This document shows positions 8,426 through 17,800 of a stretch of 64,000 nt of DNA, piece by piece. The DNA lies in NCBI RefSeq assembly GCF_950100655.1, contig NZ_CATNLY010000034.1, positions 248,001 to 312,000 on the forward strand, read 5' to 3'. The position numbers and the translations under genes are program-made. The DNA comes from Pleomorphomonas sp. T1.2MG-36. Lineage in GTDB: Bacteria; Pseudomonadota; Alphaproteobacteria; Rhizobiales; Pleomorphomonadaceae. A model generated the notes under the pieces. That model searched no databases. It saw only the letters and a list, made by a program, of their open reading frames with translations, and had not been told where the DNA came from. The first letter of the stretch is position 1, and each line of letters starts with the position of its first letter.

Positions 8426-9085
8426 GTGATCAGGTTCGAAAATGTCGGCCTCCGCTACGGTACGGGGCGTGAGGTGCTGAGCGATCTCACATTCTCGATC
8501 GCGCCCCATTCCTTCCAGTTCCTGACCGGTCCTTCCGGTGCCGGCAAGACGACTCTGATCCGCCTGCTGTTCCTCAACCTCAAGCCGACGCGCGGCCTCA
8601 TCTCTATTTTCGGCAAGGACACCGCCCTGCTGAGGCGCGCCGACATGCCGGCTCTTCGTCGCCGCATCGGCGTCGTCTTCCAGGATTTCCGTCTGCTCGA
8701 CCACCTGACCACCTACGAGAACGTGGCGCTGCCCTATCGGGTGCTCGGCAGGGACGAGGCGAGCTATCGCGCCGACGTCGCCGACCTCTTGGACTGGGTT
8801 GGTCTCGGCGATCGCAAGCACGTCTACCCCCCGGTATTGTCCGGCGGCGAGAAGCAGCGCGCCGCCATCGCCCGCGCCCTTATCACCAAGCCGGAGTTCC
8901 TTCTCGCCGACGAGCCCACCGGTAACGTCGATCCGCCGCTCGCCCGCCGCCTGCTCCGTCTCTTCCTGGAACTCAATCGCCTCGGCACCGCCGTGCTCAT
9001 CGCCACCCATGACATCGGCTTGATGGACCAGCTCGACGCGCGGCGCATGGTCATCGAGAACGGCCACCTCGAGATCTACGAATGA
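8426..9085 (+). CDS. ftsE: cell division ATP-binding protein FtsE
   Basis: FtsE is the ABC ATPase that, with FtsX, works at the septum to control periplasmic cell-wall hydrolases. The 219 residues carry the Walker A GPSGAGKTT (K41), Q-loop VFQDFRLLDHLTTYENVALP, the signature LSGGEKQRAAIARAL, Walker B LLADEPTGNVD and the H-loop HDIGL. VLSDLTFSI and the FRLLDHLTT stretch are typical of FtsE. The start is GTG at 8426 with a GGTGAGG-like stretch upstream. It overlaps ftsX by four bases (ATGA), so translation is coupled. Confidence 0.95.
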   Translation: MIRFENVGLRYGTGREVLSDLTFSIAPHSFQFLTGPSGAGKTTLIRLLFLNLKPTRGLISIFGKDTALLRRADMPALRRRIGVVFQDFRLLDHLTTYENVALPYRVLGRDEASYRADVADLLDWVGLGDRKHVYPPVLSGGEKQRAAIARALITKPEFLLADEPTGNVDPPLARRLLRLFLELNRLGTAVLIATHDIGLMDQLDARRMVIENGHLEIYE

Positions 9086-10047
9086 AGACGTCGATCCTCA
9101 AACCCAAAAAGGGTGCCTCGGCACGCAAGGCGAGGCCCGGCGGCGATATGGCCATCGCCTCGCCGATCGTGCCGCCGCAGGCCATTGCCGGCCGCACGCT
9201 GGTGCTGGTCATCGCCATCATGACCTTCCTGGCCGGCTTCACCATCGCCGTCGTCTCGGTCATCGACAGGGCCGCCGATGCCTGGGCATCCGACATCGGC
9301 CGCGAGGTGACCATCGAGATCAGGCCGCTCGACGGCGTCGCCATCGACGCCGAGGTGGAGAAAGCGGTGGCCCTCGCCCAGGAGTTCCCCGGCGTCGGTG
9401 GCGCCAGAGGCATCAGTGACGCTGAGACGCAGCGCCTGCTGGAGCCATGGCTCGGCCCGGGCATCGATCTCTCGGCCTTGCCGGTACCCCGCCTCGTGGT
9501 CGTGTCGATCGACAACGCAGCCGCCTTCGACGCCAAGGCGCTCGCCGAGGCGGTGGGTCGCGACATCCGGGGCGGCAGCGTCGACAACCACGCCCTGTGG
9601 GTCGATCGGTTGTCCGCCATGGCATCGTCCATGGTGTTCGCCGGTATCGGCCTGATGACGCTGATGCTTGTGGCGCTGATCCTGTCGGTGGTATTCGCGA
9701 CGCGCGCCGCCATGGCCGGGAATCGCGACGTCATCGAGGTCCTGCATTTTTGCGGCGCCGAGGATCGCTTCATCGCCGGCCAGTTCCAGCGTCGCTTCCT
9801 GCTGTTCGGCGTGGAGGGCGGCGCCATCGGCGGAGCGTTGGCGCTTCTCGCCATGATGATCACCGCCTGGGCGATCGGCGGATCGGCCGGGCGACCGGGG
9901 GCCGACCAGATAGAGGCGCTGTTCGGTCGCTTCGAGCTGCCCGGCACGGCCTACGTTCTGGTGCTGGCGCTCGTGGTGGCCGTTGCGCTTCTGACCGCGC
10001 TCACGTCGCGTCTTGCCGTGCGGCGGTCGCTGTCCGCGCTCGACTGA
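9082..10047 (+). CDS. ftsX: cell division protein FtsX
   Basis: The 321-residue permease-like partner of FtsE. After a basic cytoplasmic N-terminus (KPKKGASARKARPGG), the first helix is LVLVIAIMTFLAGFTIAVVSV. A periplasmic domain (about residues 70-185) follows, and then three helices: MVFAGIGLMTLMLVALILSVVFA, GAIGGALALLAMMITAWAIGG and YVLVLALVVAVALLTALTS. This is the four-helix FtsX layout. ATRAAMAGNRDVIEVLHFCGA is the typical loop of the family. It overlaps ftsE by ATGA and is followed by a YdcF-like gene and plsC, a common order in this group. Confidence 0.93.
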   Translation: MKTSILKPKKGASARKARPGGDMAIASPIVPPQAIAGRTLVLVIAIMTFLAGFTIAVVSVIDRAADAWASDIGREVTIEIRPLDGVAIDAEVEKAVALAQEFPGVGGARGISDAETQRLLEPWLGPGIDLSALPVPRLVVVSIDNAAAFDAKALAEAVGRDIRGGSVDNHALWVDRLSAMASSMVFAGIGLMTLMLVALILSVVFATRAAMAGNRDVIEVLHFCGAEDRFIAGQFQRRFLLFGVEGGAIGGALALLAMMITAWAIGGSAGRPGADQIEALFGRFELPGTAYVLVLALVVAVALLTALTSRLAVRRSLSALD

Positions 10048-10108
10048 GCGTTCCGACGGGAGATGACCCGGATTTGTCAATCGTCGGCCGATTTCCTAAA
10101 ATGAACCC

Positions 10109-10807
10109 ATGATGGAATCGTCCGCTCCCACGAGAGAGACGGCAGGCAGGCCCGAGGAAGCCGTCGGTGAGCGCACGCGCGCCCGCCGGTCGATCGGCGT
10201 CGTCATCCTTGCCGCGCTGCTCATCGGCAGCGGCTTCTTCTTTGGCGGCTTCTTCCGTTTCGTCGACACCATCGTCAACTACCAGACGCCGTCGCCGCTC
10301 GCCGCCGACGGAATCGTCGTGCTGACCGGTGGCGCCGAGCGCATTACCGGGGCCATCGAGCTGATGACTGCCGGCAAGGCGCGGCGCCTCCTGATCTCGG
10401 GCGTCCACCCTGAAACGTCAGCGTCCCGGCTTGGCCGCCTGGTCGAAGCGGAACCCGACATGATGGCCTGCTGCGTCGACCTCGACCGGCGCGCCGCCAA
10501 TACCATCGGCAACGCGCTCGAAACGGCCAAGTGGGCGCGGCGCAACGGCTTCCTGTCGCTGATCGTCGTCACCTCCGCCTATCACATGCCGCGCTCCATG
10601 CTGGAACTGTCGCATGCCATGCCGGACATCCGCCTCATCCCCTATCCGGTGACCCGGCCCGGTCTGACGCTCGGCAACTGGTCGGAAGACCGGGGCGTGA
10701 TCGTGCTTCTCCTGCAGGAATACCTGAAGTATACGGCAACGCGCCTCCGCCTGTCGCTCGGCGGCATCGAGGGCTTCGCCGACGTCATAGGTGGCGTGTT
10801 CGGTTAA
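10109..10807 (+). CDS. YdcF family (DUF218) membrane-anchored protein
   Basis: A 232-residue protein with one N-terminal membrane helix (GVVILAALLIGSGFFFGGFF) and a DUF218/YdcF domain: DGIVVLTGGAERITGAIEL, then LISGVHPETS, RAANTIGNALETAKWARRNG and VVTSAYHMPRSMLEL. SanA/ElyC-like members of the family affect envelope integrity and lipid carrier metabolism; the exact reaction here is unknown. The DUF218 domain would be periplasmic. It lies between ftsX (61 bases) and plsC (28 bases) on the same strand, so a single operon with an envelope theme is likely. Confidence 0.85.
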   Translation: MMESSAPTRETAGRPEEAVGERTRARRSIGVVILAALLIGSGFFFGGFFRFVDTIVNYQTPSPLAADGIVVLTGGAERITGAIELMTAGKARRLLISGVHPETSASRLGRLVEAEPDMMACCVDLDRRAANTIGNALETAKWARRNGFLSLIVVTSAYHMPRSMLELSHAMPDIRLIPYPVTRPGLTLGNWSEDRGVIVLLLQEYLKYTATRLRLSLGGIEGFADVIGGVFG

Positions 10808-10835
10808 GCCACCGCCAGAAGCTGGAAGACGATTC

Positions 10836-11630
10836 ATGCTGATCCGGTCCTATCTCTACAGCTTCGCCTTCTTCTCGGTGACGGCTGTCATGGCCATTCT
10901 CGGCGCGCCCTTCGCTCTCGGCGGGCACAGGGGCGTGATGATGGTGGTCAAGTCCTGGACGTGGACGCTGATCCGGCTGCATGGCCTCATCACCGGTACG
11001 CGCCACGAGTACCGTCATCTCGAACGCATCCCGCCGGGCGGCTTCATCCTGGCCTCCAAGCATCAGTCGACCTTCGAGACGCTGGCCCTCGTGCCGCTGC
11101 TCGCCGACCCCGCCTTCATCCTGAAGCGCGAGCTGACGTGGATTCCGGTATTCGGCTGGTGGCTGAAGCTCGCCGGCAACATTGCCATCGATCGTGGCAG
11201 CCCGACGGCCGCGCTCCGGAAGGTGATCGAAGGCACGCGCGCCGCCGTCGCCTCGGGACGGCAGGTGATCATCTTCCCGGAAGGAACCCGCGCCGAGGCC
11301 GGCGCGAAACCCGACTACAAGCAGGGCATTGCCCAGATCTACAAATCGCTCGATGTGCCCGTGGTGCCGGTCGCCCACAATGCCGGCACCGTCTGGCCGC
11401 GCAAGGCGCGCGTACATCGGCGCGGCACCATCGTGGTCGAATTCCTCGATCCCATTCCACCCGGCCTCAAGCCGCGCGACATGTTCCGGAAGCTGGAACG
11501 CGATATCGAGGCCGCCTGCGACCGGTTGCTGGTGGAAGCGGCGGCACGCGGCGACGATCTGCCGGCAACGGCGCGGACCCGTGTCGCCGAGCTCGCCACC
11601 TCCGAGGTTGCCGCACGGGCGGACACCTGA
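10836..11630 (+). CDS. plsC: 1-acyl-sn-glycerol-3-phosphate acyltransferase
   Basis: PlsC acylates lysophosphatidic acid to phosphatidic acid at the inner membrane. The 264-residue protein has an N-terminal membrane segment (YLYSFAFFSVTAVMAILGAPF) and the acyltransferase blocks: SKHQSTFETLA (His at about residue 76; the usual HX4D Asp is Glu, which is common in alphaproteobacterial members as I recall), IDRGSPTAALR, IIFPEGTRAEAG (block III) and VPVVPVAHNAG. The ATG at 10836 with GGAAG upstream was chosen over an in-frame codon at 10791 that overlaps the preceding gene. Confidence 0.92.
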   Translation: MLIRSYLYSFAFFSVTAVMAILGAPFALGGHRGVMMVVKSWTWTLIRLHGLITGTRHEYRHLERIPPGGFILASKHQSTFETLALVPLLADPAFILKRELTWIPVFGWWLKLAGNIAIDRGSPTAALRKVIEGTRAAVASGRQVIIFPEGTRAEAGAKPDYKQGIAQIYKSLDVPVVPVAHNAGTVWPRKARVHRRGTIVVEFLDPIPPGLKPRDMFRKLERDIEAACDRLLVEAAARGDDLPATARTRVAELATSEVAARADT

Positions 11631-11649
11631 GAAACCGAGGCGAAGACGA

Positions 11650-12192
11650 TCAGTCAGGTGAGAGCGGGCCCGACGCCGCGAGCGCGGCGACCACCCGTTC
11701 GAGCGCCTGGTCGCGAATGCCCATGTCCTGGAGCCGCTTGAGCGTGGCGGTGACGTAGTCGACGTTCGGTCCCATCGCGCCGGCACTGCCACGGATGATG
11801 GCCAGCATCTCCTCGAAATCGAGGCCGCCGGCATATTGCTCGTGCGCATGGTTGGCAACGTAGACCAGCGCTCCGACGGTCTCCCCGCTTAGGAGCCTCG
11901 CCGGCCGGACAACCTCGTGATAAACCATGGAGATCTGCTCGCGGGCGCGGAGATAGGCGATGACCGCCTCCCGATTTGCCTCGGCCACTTCGAAGGCGAC
12001 GCCGTGACAAGATCCGCCGCGATCGAGACCGAACACCAGACCTGGGCTGTCCGGCGTGCCGCGATAATGCGTCGAACGTATGCAGAGGGCCCGACGAACG
12101 CCATGCATCCGCGCCTGTACCGCTCTCAGATATGGAAAGCCGGGATTCCACATCAGTGAGCCATACCCGAACACCCAGATGCTCGCGTCCAT
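11650..12192 (-). CDS. ChaC-like gamma-glutamylcyclotransferase
   Basis: A 180-residue enzyme of the ChaC family, which cleaves glutathione to 5-oxoproline and Cys-Gly. WVFGYGSLMWNPGF is the diagnostic glycine-rich loop, and YRGTPDSPGLVFGLDRGGSCHGVAFEV and REQISMVYHEVV match ChaC, the last holding the expected catalytic Glu. The start at 12192 (MDASIWVFGYG) has GGAGCGCAAGG upstream; an in-frame codon at 12279 adds residues without similarity. It converges with plsC and diverges from the DUF2125 gene. The ChaC-DUF2125-tyrA order is one I recall from Hyphomicrobiales. Confidence 0.88.
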   Translation of the reverse strand: MDASIWVFGYGSLMWNPGFPYLRAVQARMHGVRRALCIRSTHYRGTPDSPGLVFGLDRGGSCHGVAFEVAEANREAVIAYLRAREQISMVYHEVVRPARLLSGETVGALVYVANHAHEQYAGGLDFEEMLAIIRGSAGAMGPNVDYVTATLKRLQDMGIRDQALERVVAALAASGPLSPD

Positions 12193-12427
12193 CCTTGCGC
12201 TCCGTTTCGACCTGACAAAATGCGTAGCATTCCGGCTGGCGAATGCAATGTCGGGGAGGACGATTCCATCTTTCGCCATATTGCTCTAGTGCAGTGGCGC
12301 CGACATTTGATCGACGCCAAGGGCCTGCCTGCGAGTGCGGCTGGCCGAACCGGGCGTCTTTGTGCATTGATTTACGGAAGACGAACAGCGCGTCCACTCG
12401 GGCGCCGGGGGCCTGCGGGGAAGCGCC

Positions 12428-13426
12428 ATGAAGTGGACGAAAAGGGTAGCCGTGTGGTCGATCGTCGCCGTCGCCATCCTCTGGACGGGCGTCTGGTTCG
12501 GTGCCCGCTGGTGGTTGGCCGATAGCGTCCGCAAGTCCGTGGCCGACCTCGCGGCGAACAACGGCCTCATTGTCGACTGCGCCAACGAGAGGATCGGCGG
12601 CTGGCCGTTCCGGCTGGTCCTCACCTGTGGTGACGGGCTTGTCGTCGCGTTTGCCGATGGCGGCCGGCTCGAAACCGCCGGTGCGCGGGGCGAAGGCTAT
12701 GTCTTCAATCCCCGTCGGCTCGACTTCCATTTCGATGCCCCAACCTCCTACGCCACCCCGGACGGCCGGCGGCTTGATCTGTCGGCGAGCGAGTTCGCCG
12801 CGACCGTCGGCTTCTCTAGAGGTCGCGCCAATCGGCTTGTCATCCGGACGGAAGACCTGTCGGCGACCGGTCCGCTTGCCGGGGGAACCGAGGGAAAGCT
12901 CACGATCGGGCGCGGCGACCTGATGCTGGCGCGCCTCGACGACAGGCCCGATGACGCGGACATCGCCGCCACCGTCGACGGTCTTGGCCTGACCGTCGGC
13001 AAAACGGCTCTGACGCCCCTGCCCGTCCGCCTGACGCTGGCCGCCACCCTCGCCCAGGCCGATATGGCCATGGCCGGTCCGGCGGCGCTGGCCGGCTGGA
13101 AGGCCGCAGGCGGCAAGCTCATGCTGCATCGGCTGGCCGCAGAACTCGGCGGGGCCACGCTCACTCTCGACGGCGAAGGTTCGGTATCGGAGGCGGGCCT
13201 TGTGGACGCCGAAGGGCGGGTCACCGGCCGCAACCTCAACTCGCTGGCCGCCTCCGCCACGGCCGCCGGCGGCAGCCTGACGCCGGAACTGGCCGGCCTC
13301 GTCATGGCCTTCGTCTTCATGGGCACGACCGCCGACGACGGCGGCCGCTCCATCGGCCTCAAGATCGAAGAGGGCGTCGTCTCGGCCAATGGCCGGGAAA
13401 TCGGACGGGTGGCTCCGCTATTCTGA
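12428..13426 (+). CDS. DUF2125 domain protein
   Basis: A 332-residue protein anchored by one N-terminal helix (VWSIVAVAILWTGVWFGARWW) with a large predicted periplasmic part. The block NGLIVDCANERIGGWPFRLVLTC with two cysteines is typical of DUF2125, a family largely confined to alphaproteobacteria and without known function. The C-terminal half is a beta-rich array of short repeats like those seen in AsmA-type proteins; that comparison is only impression. GGGGAAG precedes the ATG. Its 3' end overlaps the end of tyrA by nine bases (convergent). Confidence 0.85.
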   Translation: MKWTKRVAVWSIVAVAILWTGVWFGARWWLADSVRKSVADLAANNGLIVDCANERIGGWPFRLVLTCGDGLVVAFADGGRLETAGARGEGYVFNPRRLDFHFDAPTSYATPDGRRLDLSASEFAATVGFSRGRANRLVIRTEDLSATGPLAGGTEGKLTIGRGDLMLARLDDRPDDADIAATVDGLGLTVGKTALTPLPVRLTLAATLAQADMAMAGPAALAGWKAAGGKLMLHRLAAELGGATLTLDGEGSVSEAGLVDAEGRVTGRNLNSLAASATAAGGSLTPELAGLVMAFVFMGTTADDGGRSIGLKIEEGVVSANGREIGRVAPLF

Positions 13427-14359
13427 CGGCGGGTTGAGCGGCGCTTTGTGCGAGCGGCCGAAGTCGGCCTCCGGCGCGTCCTGGCCCAGCGTCAGGATGC
13501 CGCGACGGATGGCGCGCGTGCGGCTGAACAGGTCGTAGAGTCGGTCGCCTTCGCCCCAGCGGATCTGGCGCTGCAACGCGAACAGATCCTCCTGAAAGCG
13601 TCCGAGCACCTCCAGCACCGCATCCTTGTTGTGCAGGAACACATCGCGCCACATGGTCGGATCGGAAGCTGCGATACGGGTGAAATCGCGAAAGCCACCG
13701 GCCGAGAACTTCATCACTTCCGATTCCGTGACCTTTTCGAGGTCCGCGGCGGTGCCCACGATGTTGTAGGCGATGAGGTGGGGTAGATGGCTGGTGATGG
13801 CCAGAACCAGATCGTGCCGCTCGGCGCTCATCGACTCGACGTTGGCGCCCATGCCGGCCCAGAAGGCGATGAGCCGGTCGAGCGCCTTGGGGTCGGTGCC
13901 TTCATCCGGACAGACGATCGACCAGCGATTGACGAACAACTCGGCAAAGCCAGCGTCGGGGCCGGAATATTCGGTGCCGGCCACCGGATGGGCGGGAATG
14001 AAGTGCACATTGTCCGGCAGGTGCGGCTTCATCTGCCTGACGACCGAGCCCTTCACCGAGCCGACGTCGGACACGACGGCGCCGGGCTTGAGGCGCGGCG
14101 CGATCGCCTTCGCCACCGCCTCCGCGGCGCCCACCGGCACGCAAGCGATCACCAGATCGGCGTCGACCACCGCATCGCCGGCAGCCGCGTGGTAGCTGTC
14201 GCCGAGCGACAGTTCCTCGGCCCGTTTCAGGATGATGGGCGACAGGTCGGATATGGCGATCTCGTCGACGAGCCCGTTGAGGCGAGCCGCCCGGGCGATC
14301 GACGAGCCGATCAGGCCGATGCCGATGATGGCGAGACGGGGAAACACGGCGTCGGTCAT
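13418..14359 (-). CDS. tyrA: prephenate/arogenate (cyclohexadienyl) dehydrogenase
   Basis: A 313-residue NAD(P)-dependent enzyme of tyrosine synthesis that oxidises prephenate or arogenate. [18 protein letters not shown] is the dinucleotide loop, [12 protein letters not shown] and [19 protein letters not shown] carry the substrate-binding His and Arg neighbourhood, and [14 protein letters not shown] is the conserved helical region. There is no fused chorismate mutase or ACT domain. Cyclohexadienyl dehydrogenase (tyrC) is an equally good name; specificity cannot be read. The ATG overlaps the hisC stop (ATGA), so the two are translationally coupled. Confidence 0.93.
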   Translation of the reverse strand: MTDAVFPRLAIIGIGLIGSSIARAARLNGLVDEIAISDLSPIILKRAEELSLGDSYHAAAGDAVVDADLVIACVPVGAAEAVAKAIAPRLKPGAVVSDVGSVKGSVVRQMKPHLPDNVHFIPAHPVAGTEYSGPDAGFAELFVNRWSIVCPDEGTDPKALDRLIAFWAGMGANVESMSAERHDLVLAITSHLPHLIAYNIVGTAADLEKVTESEVMKFSAGGFRDFTRIAASDPTMWRDVFLHNKDAVLEVLGRFQEDLFALQRQIRWGEGDRLYDLFSRTRAIRRGILTLGQDAPEADFGRSHKAPLNPPSE

Positions 14360-15462
14360 GCGGGCCCCTTCATGAAAACCGTCAGCACCTCGACGAGCCG
14401 GCGACAGGCCTCCTCCGACCCGACGGTCATGCGAAGCGCGTTGGGCAGGCCGTAGCCGCCCACCTTGCGCACCACCACGCCCTCGGCAAGCAGCGCCTTG
14501 TCGGCGGCGTCGGCCGTCTTGCCCGTTTCGGGGAAATGCACCAGGAGAAAGTTGGCAACCGACGGCGTGACCGTCAGCCCCAGCTTGCCGAGTTCGGCTG
14601 TCAGCCAGGCGCTCCAGCGGCCGTTGTGCTCGATCGCGGCTTCCACGAAAGCCCGGTCGCGCATGCCCGCGGCGCCGGCGGCGATCGCCGCGGCATTGAG
14701 ATTGAACGGCCCGCGCACCCGCTCCAGGACGTCGACGACGGCCTTCGGACCGTAGAGCCAGCCGATGCGCAATGCGGCAAGGCCATGGATCTTCGAGAAT
14801 GTGCGCGTCATCACCACGTTGCCGGCCGAGGCGACCAGCTCGATGCCGCTCTCGTAGTCGTTGCGGCGGACGTACTCGGCATAGGCGGCGTCGAGCACCA
14901 GAAGCACATTGCCCGGCAGGCCGGCATGCAGGCGCCGTACCTCTGCCATGGGAATGTAGGTTCCGGTGGGATTGTTGGGGTTGGCGAGAAACACCATGCG
15001 CGTGCGCGGCGTCACGGCGGCGAGAATGGCGTCGACGTCCGTGGTGTAGGCCTCCTCCTTCGCCACCACCGGCGTCGCACCGGCCGCGAGAATGGAGATG
15101 CGATAGACCAGGAAACCGTGCTCGGAATAGATCGCCTCATCGCCGGGCGACAGGTAGCACTCGGCGAGCAGATGGAGGAGCTCGTCCGAGCCATTGCCGC
15201 AGATGACACGGTCGACGTTGAGACCGTGGGTTTCGGCAATCGCCTGCCGGAGTTCGGTCGACGACCCGTCGGGATAGAGTTCGAGCTTGCTCGCGATCCG
15301 CTGATAGGCTTCCACCGCCTTCGGGCTCGGCCCGAGCGGCGTCTCGTTGGAGGAAAGCTTGTGAAGCTTCTTGCCCGGCGCCGCCTTCGATCCACCGGGA
15401 ACGTAGAGGTCGATGTCGAGAATACCGCTGCGCGGAACGGGCACCAGAGAAGTGTCGGACAT
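14356..15462 (-). CDS. hisC: histidinol-phosphate / aromatic aminotransferase
   Basis: A 368-residue class I/II PLP aminotransferase. [15 protein letters not shown] is the HisC N-terminal signature, [13 protein letters not shown] and VLDAAYAEY follow, and [15 protein letters not shown] holds the PLP lysine (K224). In Hyphomicrobiales the hisC copy next to tyrA is generally thought to serve aromatic amino acid as well as histidine synthesis, and the overlap with tyrA supports that. It is the promoter-proximal gene of the pair; a 147-base gap separates it from the divergent DUF1294 gene. Confidence 0.93.
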   Translation of the reverse strand: MSDTSLVPVPRSGILDIDLYVPGGSKAAPGKKLHKLSSNETPLGPSPKAVEAYQRIASKLELYPDGSSTELRQAIAETHGLNVDRVICGNGSDELLHLLAECYLSPGDEAIYSEHGFLVYRISILAAGATPVVAKEEAYTTDVDAILAAVTPRTRMVFLANPNNPTGTYIPMAEVRRLHAGLPGNVLLVLDAAYAEYVRRNDYESGIELVASAGNVVMTRTFSKIHGLAALRIGWLYGPKAVVDVLERVRGPFNLNAAAIAAGAAGMRDRAFVEAAIEHNGRWSAWLTAELGKLGLTVTPSVANFLLVHFPETGKTADAADKALLAEGVVVRKVGGYGLPNALRMTVGSEEACRRLVEVLTVFMKGPA

Positions 15463-15609
15463 GGAAGAACGCCTCGAAAATACCGGCGCCCGTCATACGG
15501 CAGGCATGGCGGGTGCGCAAAGGAAAAGCTGATAGGGCTGCGATGGCGCCGTTTTTCTGCATCGGCAACGGCGTGTTATGGAGGAATCCCCCAACGACGA
15601 GGTGCCGAC

Positions 15610-15903
15610 TTGGCAGACTTCGCCCTTCCGGCAGCCTATCTCTGCGCCGTCAATGCCCTCTGTTTCGCCGCCTTCGCCTACGACAAGCACCTGGCTCGAG
15701 TTGGCAAATGGCGGATTTCCGAACGGACGCTGCTGGTGCTGGTGCTGGCGGGCGGCACGCCCGCCGCCTATGCGGCCCGACATTTTGTCCGCCACAAGAC
15801 GCGCAAGCAGCCCTTCGTCGCGCTGTTGCACGTGATCGCTCTGCTGCAGGTGACGCTCGTCATTGTCGCGGTGACGTGGCTCGATAGCCTTGTCGCTCGG
15901 TAG
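15610..15903 (+). CDS. DUF1294 small membrane protein
   Basis: A 97-residue membrane protein. ALPAAYLCAVNALCFAAFAYDKHLA is the first helix with the hallmark AYDKxxA motif of DUF1294, followed by KWRISERTLLVLVLAGGTPAAYAA and a last helix, ALLHVIALLQVTLVIVAVTWL. RHFVRHKTRKQPF lies between the helices. The function is unknown. No ATG fits: the best start is TTG at 15610, with GAGG seven bases upstream. It stands alone between hisC and the convergent AEC transporter gene. Confidence 0.8.
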   Translation: MADFALPAAYLCAVNALCFAAFAYDKHLARVGKWRISERTLLVLVLAGGTPAAYAARHFVRHKTRKQPFVALLHVIALLQVTLVIVAVTWLDSLVAR

Positions 15904-15964
15904 CCACGGCGGTTTCGACCGCTGGAGGCGGCGGGCCGGAACGGAGATCCGCCCATGAAACGCC

Positions 15965-16909
15965 CTACCCTAGCAGCCACGCCCAGAAGGTGGTCGTCAC
16001 CACCCCGACGGCCGTGGTGATGGTGATCGACGACGATGCAAGGCCATGGCCGACGCCGAAACGGTTGGCGATCAGCCAGGCGTTGATGCCGGTCGGCACC
16101 GACGAAGTCAGCACCAGCGCGGCCGTCCAGGTTGCGTCGAGGCCAAGCAGGCGGCTCGCCGCATAGACGGAGGCCGGCAACAGGAACAACTTGAACGCCG
16201 AGGTGACCAGCGCCGGCTTTATCCCGTCGGAAATGCCGTATTTCATCAGGGCCATGCCGAGCGAAATCAGCGCCGCCGAACCGGCGATATCGCCGATGTC
16301 GTTCACCACGATGCCGACGACGCCGGTGAGCGGCAAACCGGTGAGCTGCCACAGCGAGCCAAGCGCCAGGCCGACCACGAGAGGATTTCGTACGAGGTTG
16401 CGGCCGACCTGCCTGAGAACGGCGCTGACCGGCTGAGGCGGCCGACCGCCAGTCTGCCGTTCGGCCTGCTCCATCAGCACGGTGCCGGCGATCATCATCA
16501 CCGGCAGATGGGCGCAGAGCAGAATGGACAAGGCCACGACACCGTCGTCGCCGACGATGCGCTGGACGAGCGGCAGGCCGATGAACAGATTGTTGGCAAA
16601 GGCGGAACTGACGCCGGCTAGCACGCCGATGCGGGCATCGCGGCCGAACAGCCGCGTCACCGCCAGATGACCGGCGGCCCAGGTGACGGCAACGCCGGAA
16701 AAATAGGCCACCCAGATGGTCCAGGGCGAACTGCCCTCGACATGCGCCGTCGCCACCGTCTTGAACAGGAGCGTCGGCATGGCGATGGTGAAGACGAAAT
16801 CCGACAGGCCGTCGCCCACCTCCGCCTTCATCACGCCGAAACGGACGAGGAGATAGCCGATCAGGATCAGCAGGAAGATGGGCAGGACGTCGAGGGCAAT
16901 GGCGATCAC
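15965..16909 (-). CDS. AEC (auxin efflux carrier) family transporter
   Basis: An inner-membrane transporter of about 314 residues with roughly ten helices. IALDVLPIFLLILIGYLLVRFG opens the protein, and FVFTIAMPTLLFKTVATA and VPTGINAWLIANRFG are typical AEC blocks. AEC proteins in bacteria export or import organic acids such as malate, or have unknown substrates. The start is uncertain: the GTG at 16909 places the first residues just before helix 1, as in the family; a GTG at 17008 would add a basic, proline-rich stretch. It converges with the DUF1294 gene. Confidence 0.85.
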   Translation of the reverse strand: MIAIALDVLPIFLLILIGYLLVRFGVMKAEVGDGLSDFVFTIAMPTLLFKTVATAHVEGSSPWTIWVAYFSGVAVTWAAGHLAVTRLFGRDARIGVLAGVSSAFANNLFIGLPLVQRIVGDDGVVALSILLCAHLPVMMIAGTVLMEQAERQTGGRPPQPVSAVLRQVGRNLVRNPLVVGLALGSLWQLTGLPLTGVVGIVVNDIGDIAGSAALISLGMALMKYGISDGIKPALVTSAFKLFLLPASVYAASRLLGLDATWTAALVLTSSVPTGINAWLIANRFGVGHGLASSSITITTAVGVVTTTFWAWLLG

Positions 16910-17134
16910 GAGCGGCAACCCGCACTTGCGCCGAGGCAGGGCCGGCGGCCTTGGCGGCGCGTCGGAGATCGGCGGGGAATTAGACTTTCTGCCTACCCTC
17001 CCTTGCACGCCGCCTGCAAGGCCTAAACACTGCTGATCCGTTCGACCCGCGCCGCCGGCTTATGTCACCGATCGGAAATCGTGGCGCCTCGGCCTCGCTT
17101 GCCTCCCGGCGGCGGGGGTGACACACTCCGGGCC

Positions 17135-17551
17135 ATGTTCGAGAAGACCGCCATGCTGAAATGTCTCGTCGCCGCCGCCGCGCTTGCGGGCTTCGCCCTG
17201 CCGGCCAATGCCTTCGAGCTGTCCTTCCGGTGGGGCGCCACCCCCGCCTGCGACAGCGGCCGTCCGGCCGCAGTCGACAGCCCCGAGTTCGCCCTCGCCA
17301 ACGTGCCACCCGGCACGCGCGTCATCACTTTCGAGATGATGGACCTCAACGCCCCCGATTTCCGCCATGGCGGTGGAACGGTCCCTTACACCGGTGAAGA
17401 TCTGGTGCCGGCAGGCGCTTTCCGTTATCTCGGTCCCTGCCCGCCAGCGGGCCCGCACCGTTACATGTGGACGGCGAAAGCCCGCGACCGTGGCACCACG
17501 TTCGGCCGGACGCTGGGCGAGGCAACCGCCACCCGTTCGTTCCCCGATTGA
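17135..17551 (+). CDS. secreted PEBP/YbhB-like protein
   Basis: A 138-residue protein with a Sec signal peptide (MLKCLVAAAALAGFALPANA), so it is probably periplasmic. The mature part has SPEFALANVPPGTRVITFEMMDLNAP, HGGGTVPYTGEDLVPAGAF and GPCPPAGPHRYMWT, the DxDxP-like and GPCPP-HRY anion-binding blocks of the phosphatidylethanolamine-binding protein family. The biochemical role of bacterial members is unclear. Two starts are possible, 17135 and 17153; the second has GAGAAG upstream. It is followed 13 bases later by slyX. Confidence 0.78.
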   Translation: MFEKTAMLKCLVAAAALAGFALPANAFELSFRWGATPACDSGRPAAVDSPEFALANVPPGTRVITFEMMDLNAPDFRHGGGTVPYTGEDLVPAGAFRYLGPCPPAGPHRYMWTAKARDRGTTFGRTLGEATATRSFPD

Positions 17552-17564
17552 CCGAGGCGAGACC

Positions 17565-17783
17565 ATGATCGCGGATAATCCCGACGCACGCATCGATGCG
17601 CTGGAGGAGAAGATCGCCTACCAGGATCAGGTGATCGAGGACCTCAACACGGCCGTTACCGACCAGTGGAGGGAGATCGACACGCTGAAGCGTCTCGTTT
17701 CGAGCCTCCTCGACGAGGTCAAGGAGATGGAACTTGCTTCACGGGTGACGGTCGGCCGCGAACCGCCGCCACCCCACTACTGA
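17565..17783 (+). CDS. slyX: SlyX-like coiled-coil protein
   Basis: A 72-residue SlyX homologue. RIDALEEKIAYQDQVIEDLN is the heptad-rich coiled coil, and the C-terminus EPPPPHY is the family hallmark. Length matches SlyX. Its function is not established; E. coli slyX lies near slyD. GAGG lies seven bases before the ATG. It lies 13 bases after the PEBP-like gene and 17 bases from the end of the convergent chemoreceptor gene. Confidence 0.88.
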   Translation: MIADNPDARIDALEEKIAYQDQVIEDLNTAVTDQWREIDTLKRLVSSLLDEVKEMELASRVTVGREPPPPHY

Positions 17784-17800
17784 GCGAGTTGGGCGCCACC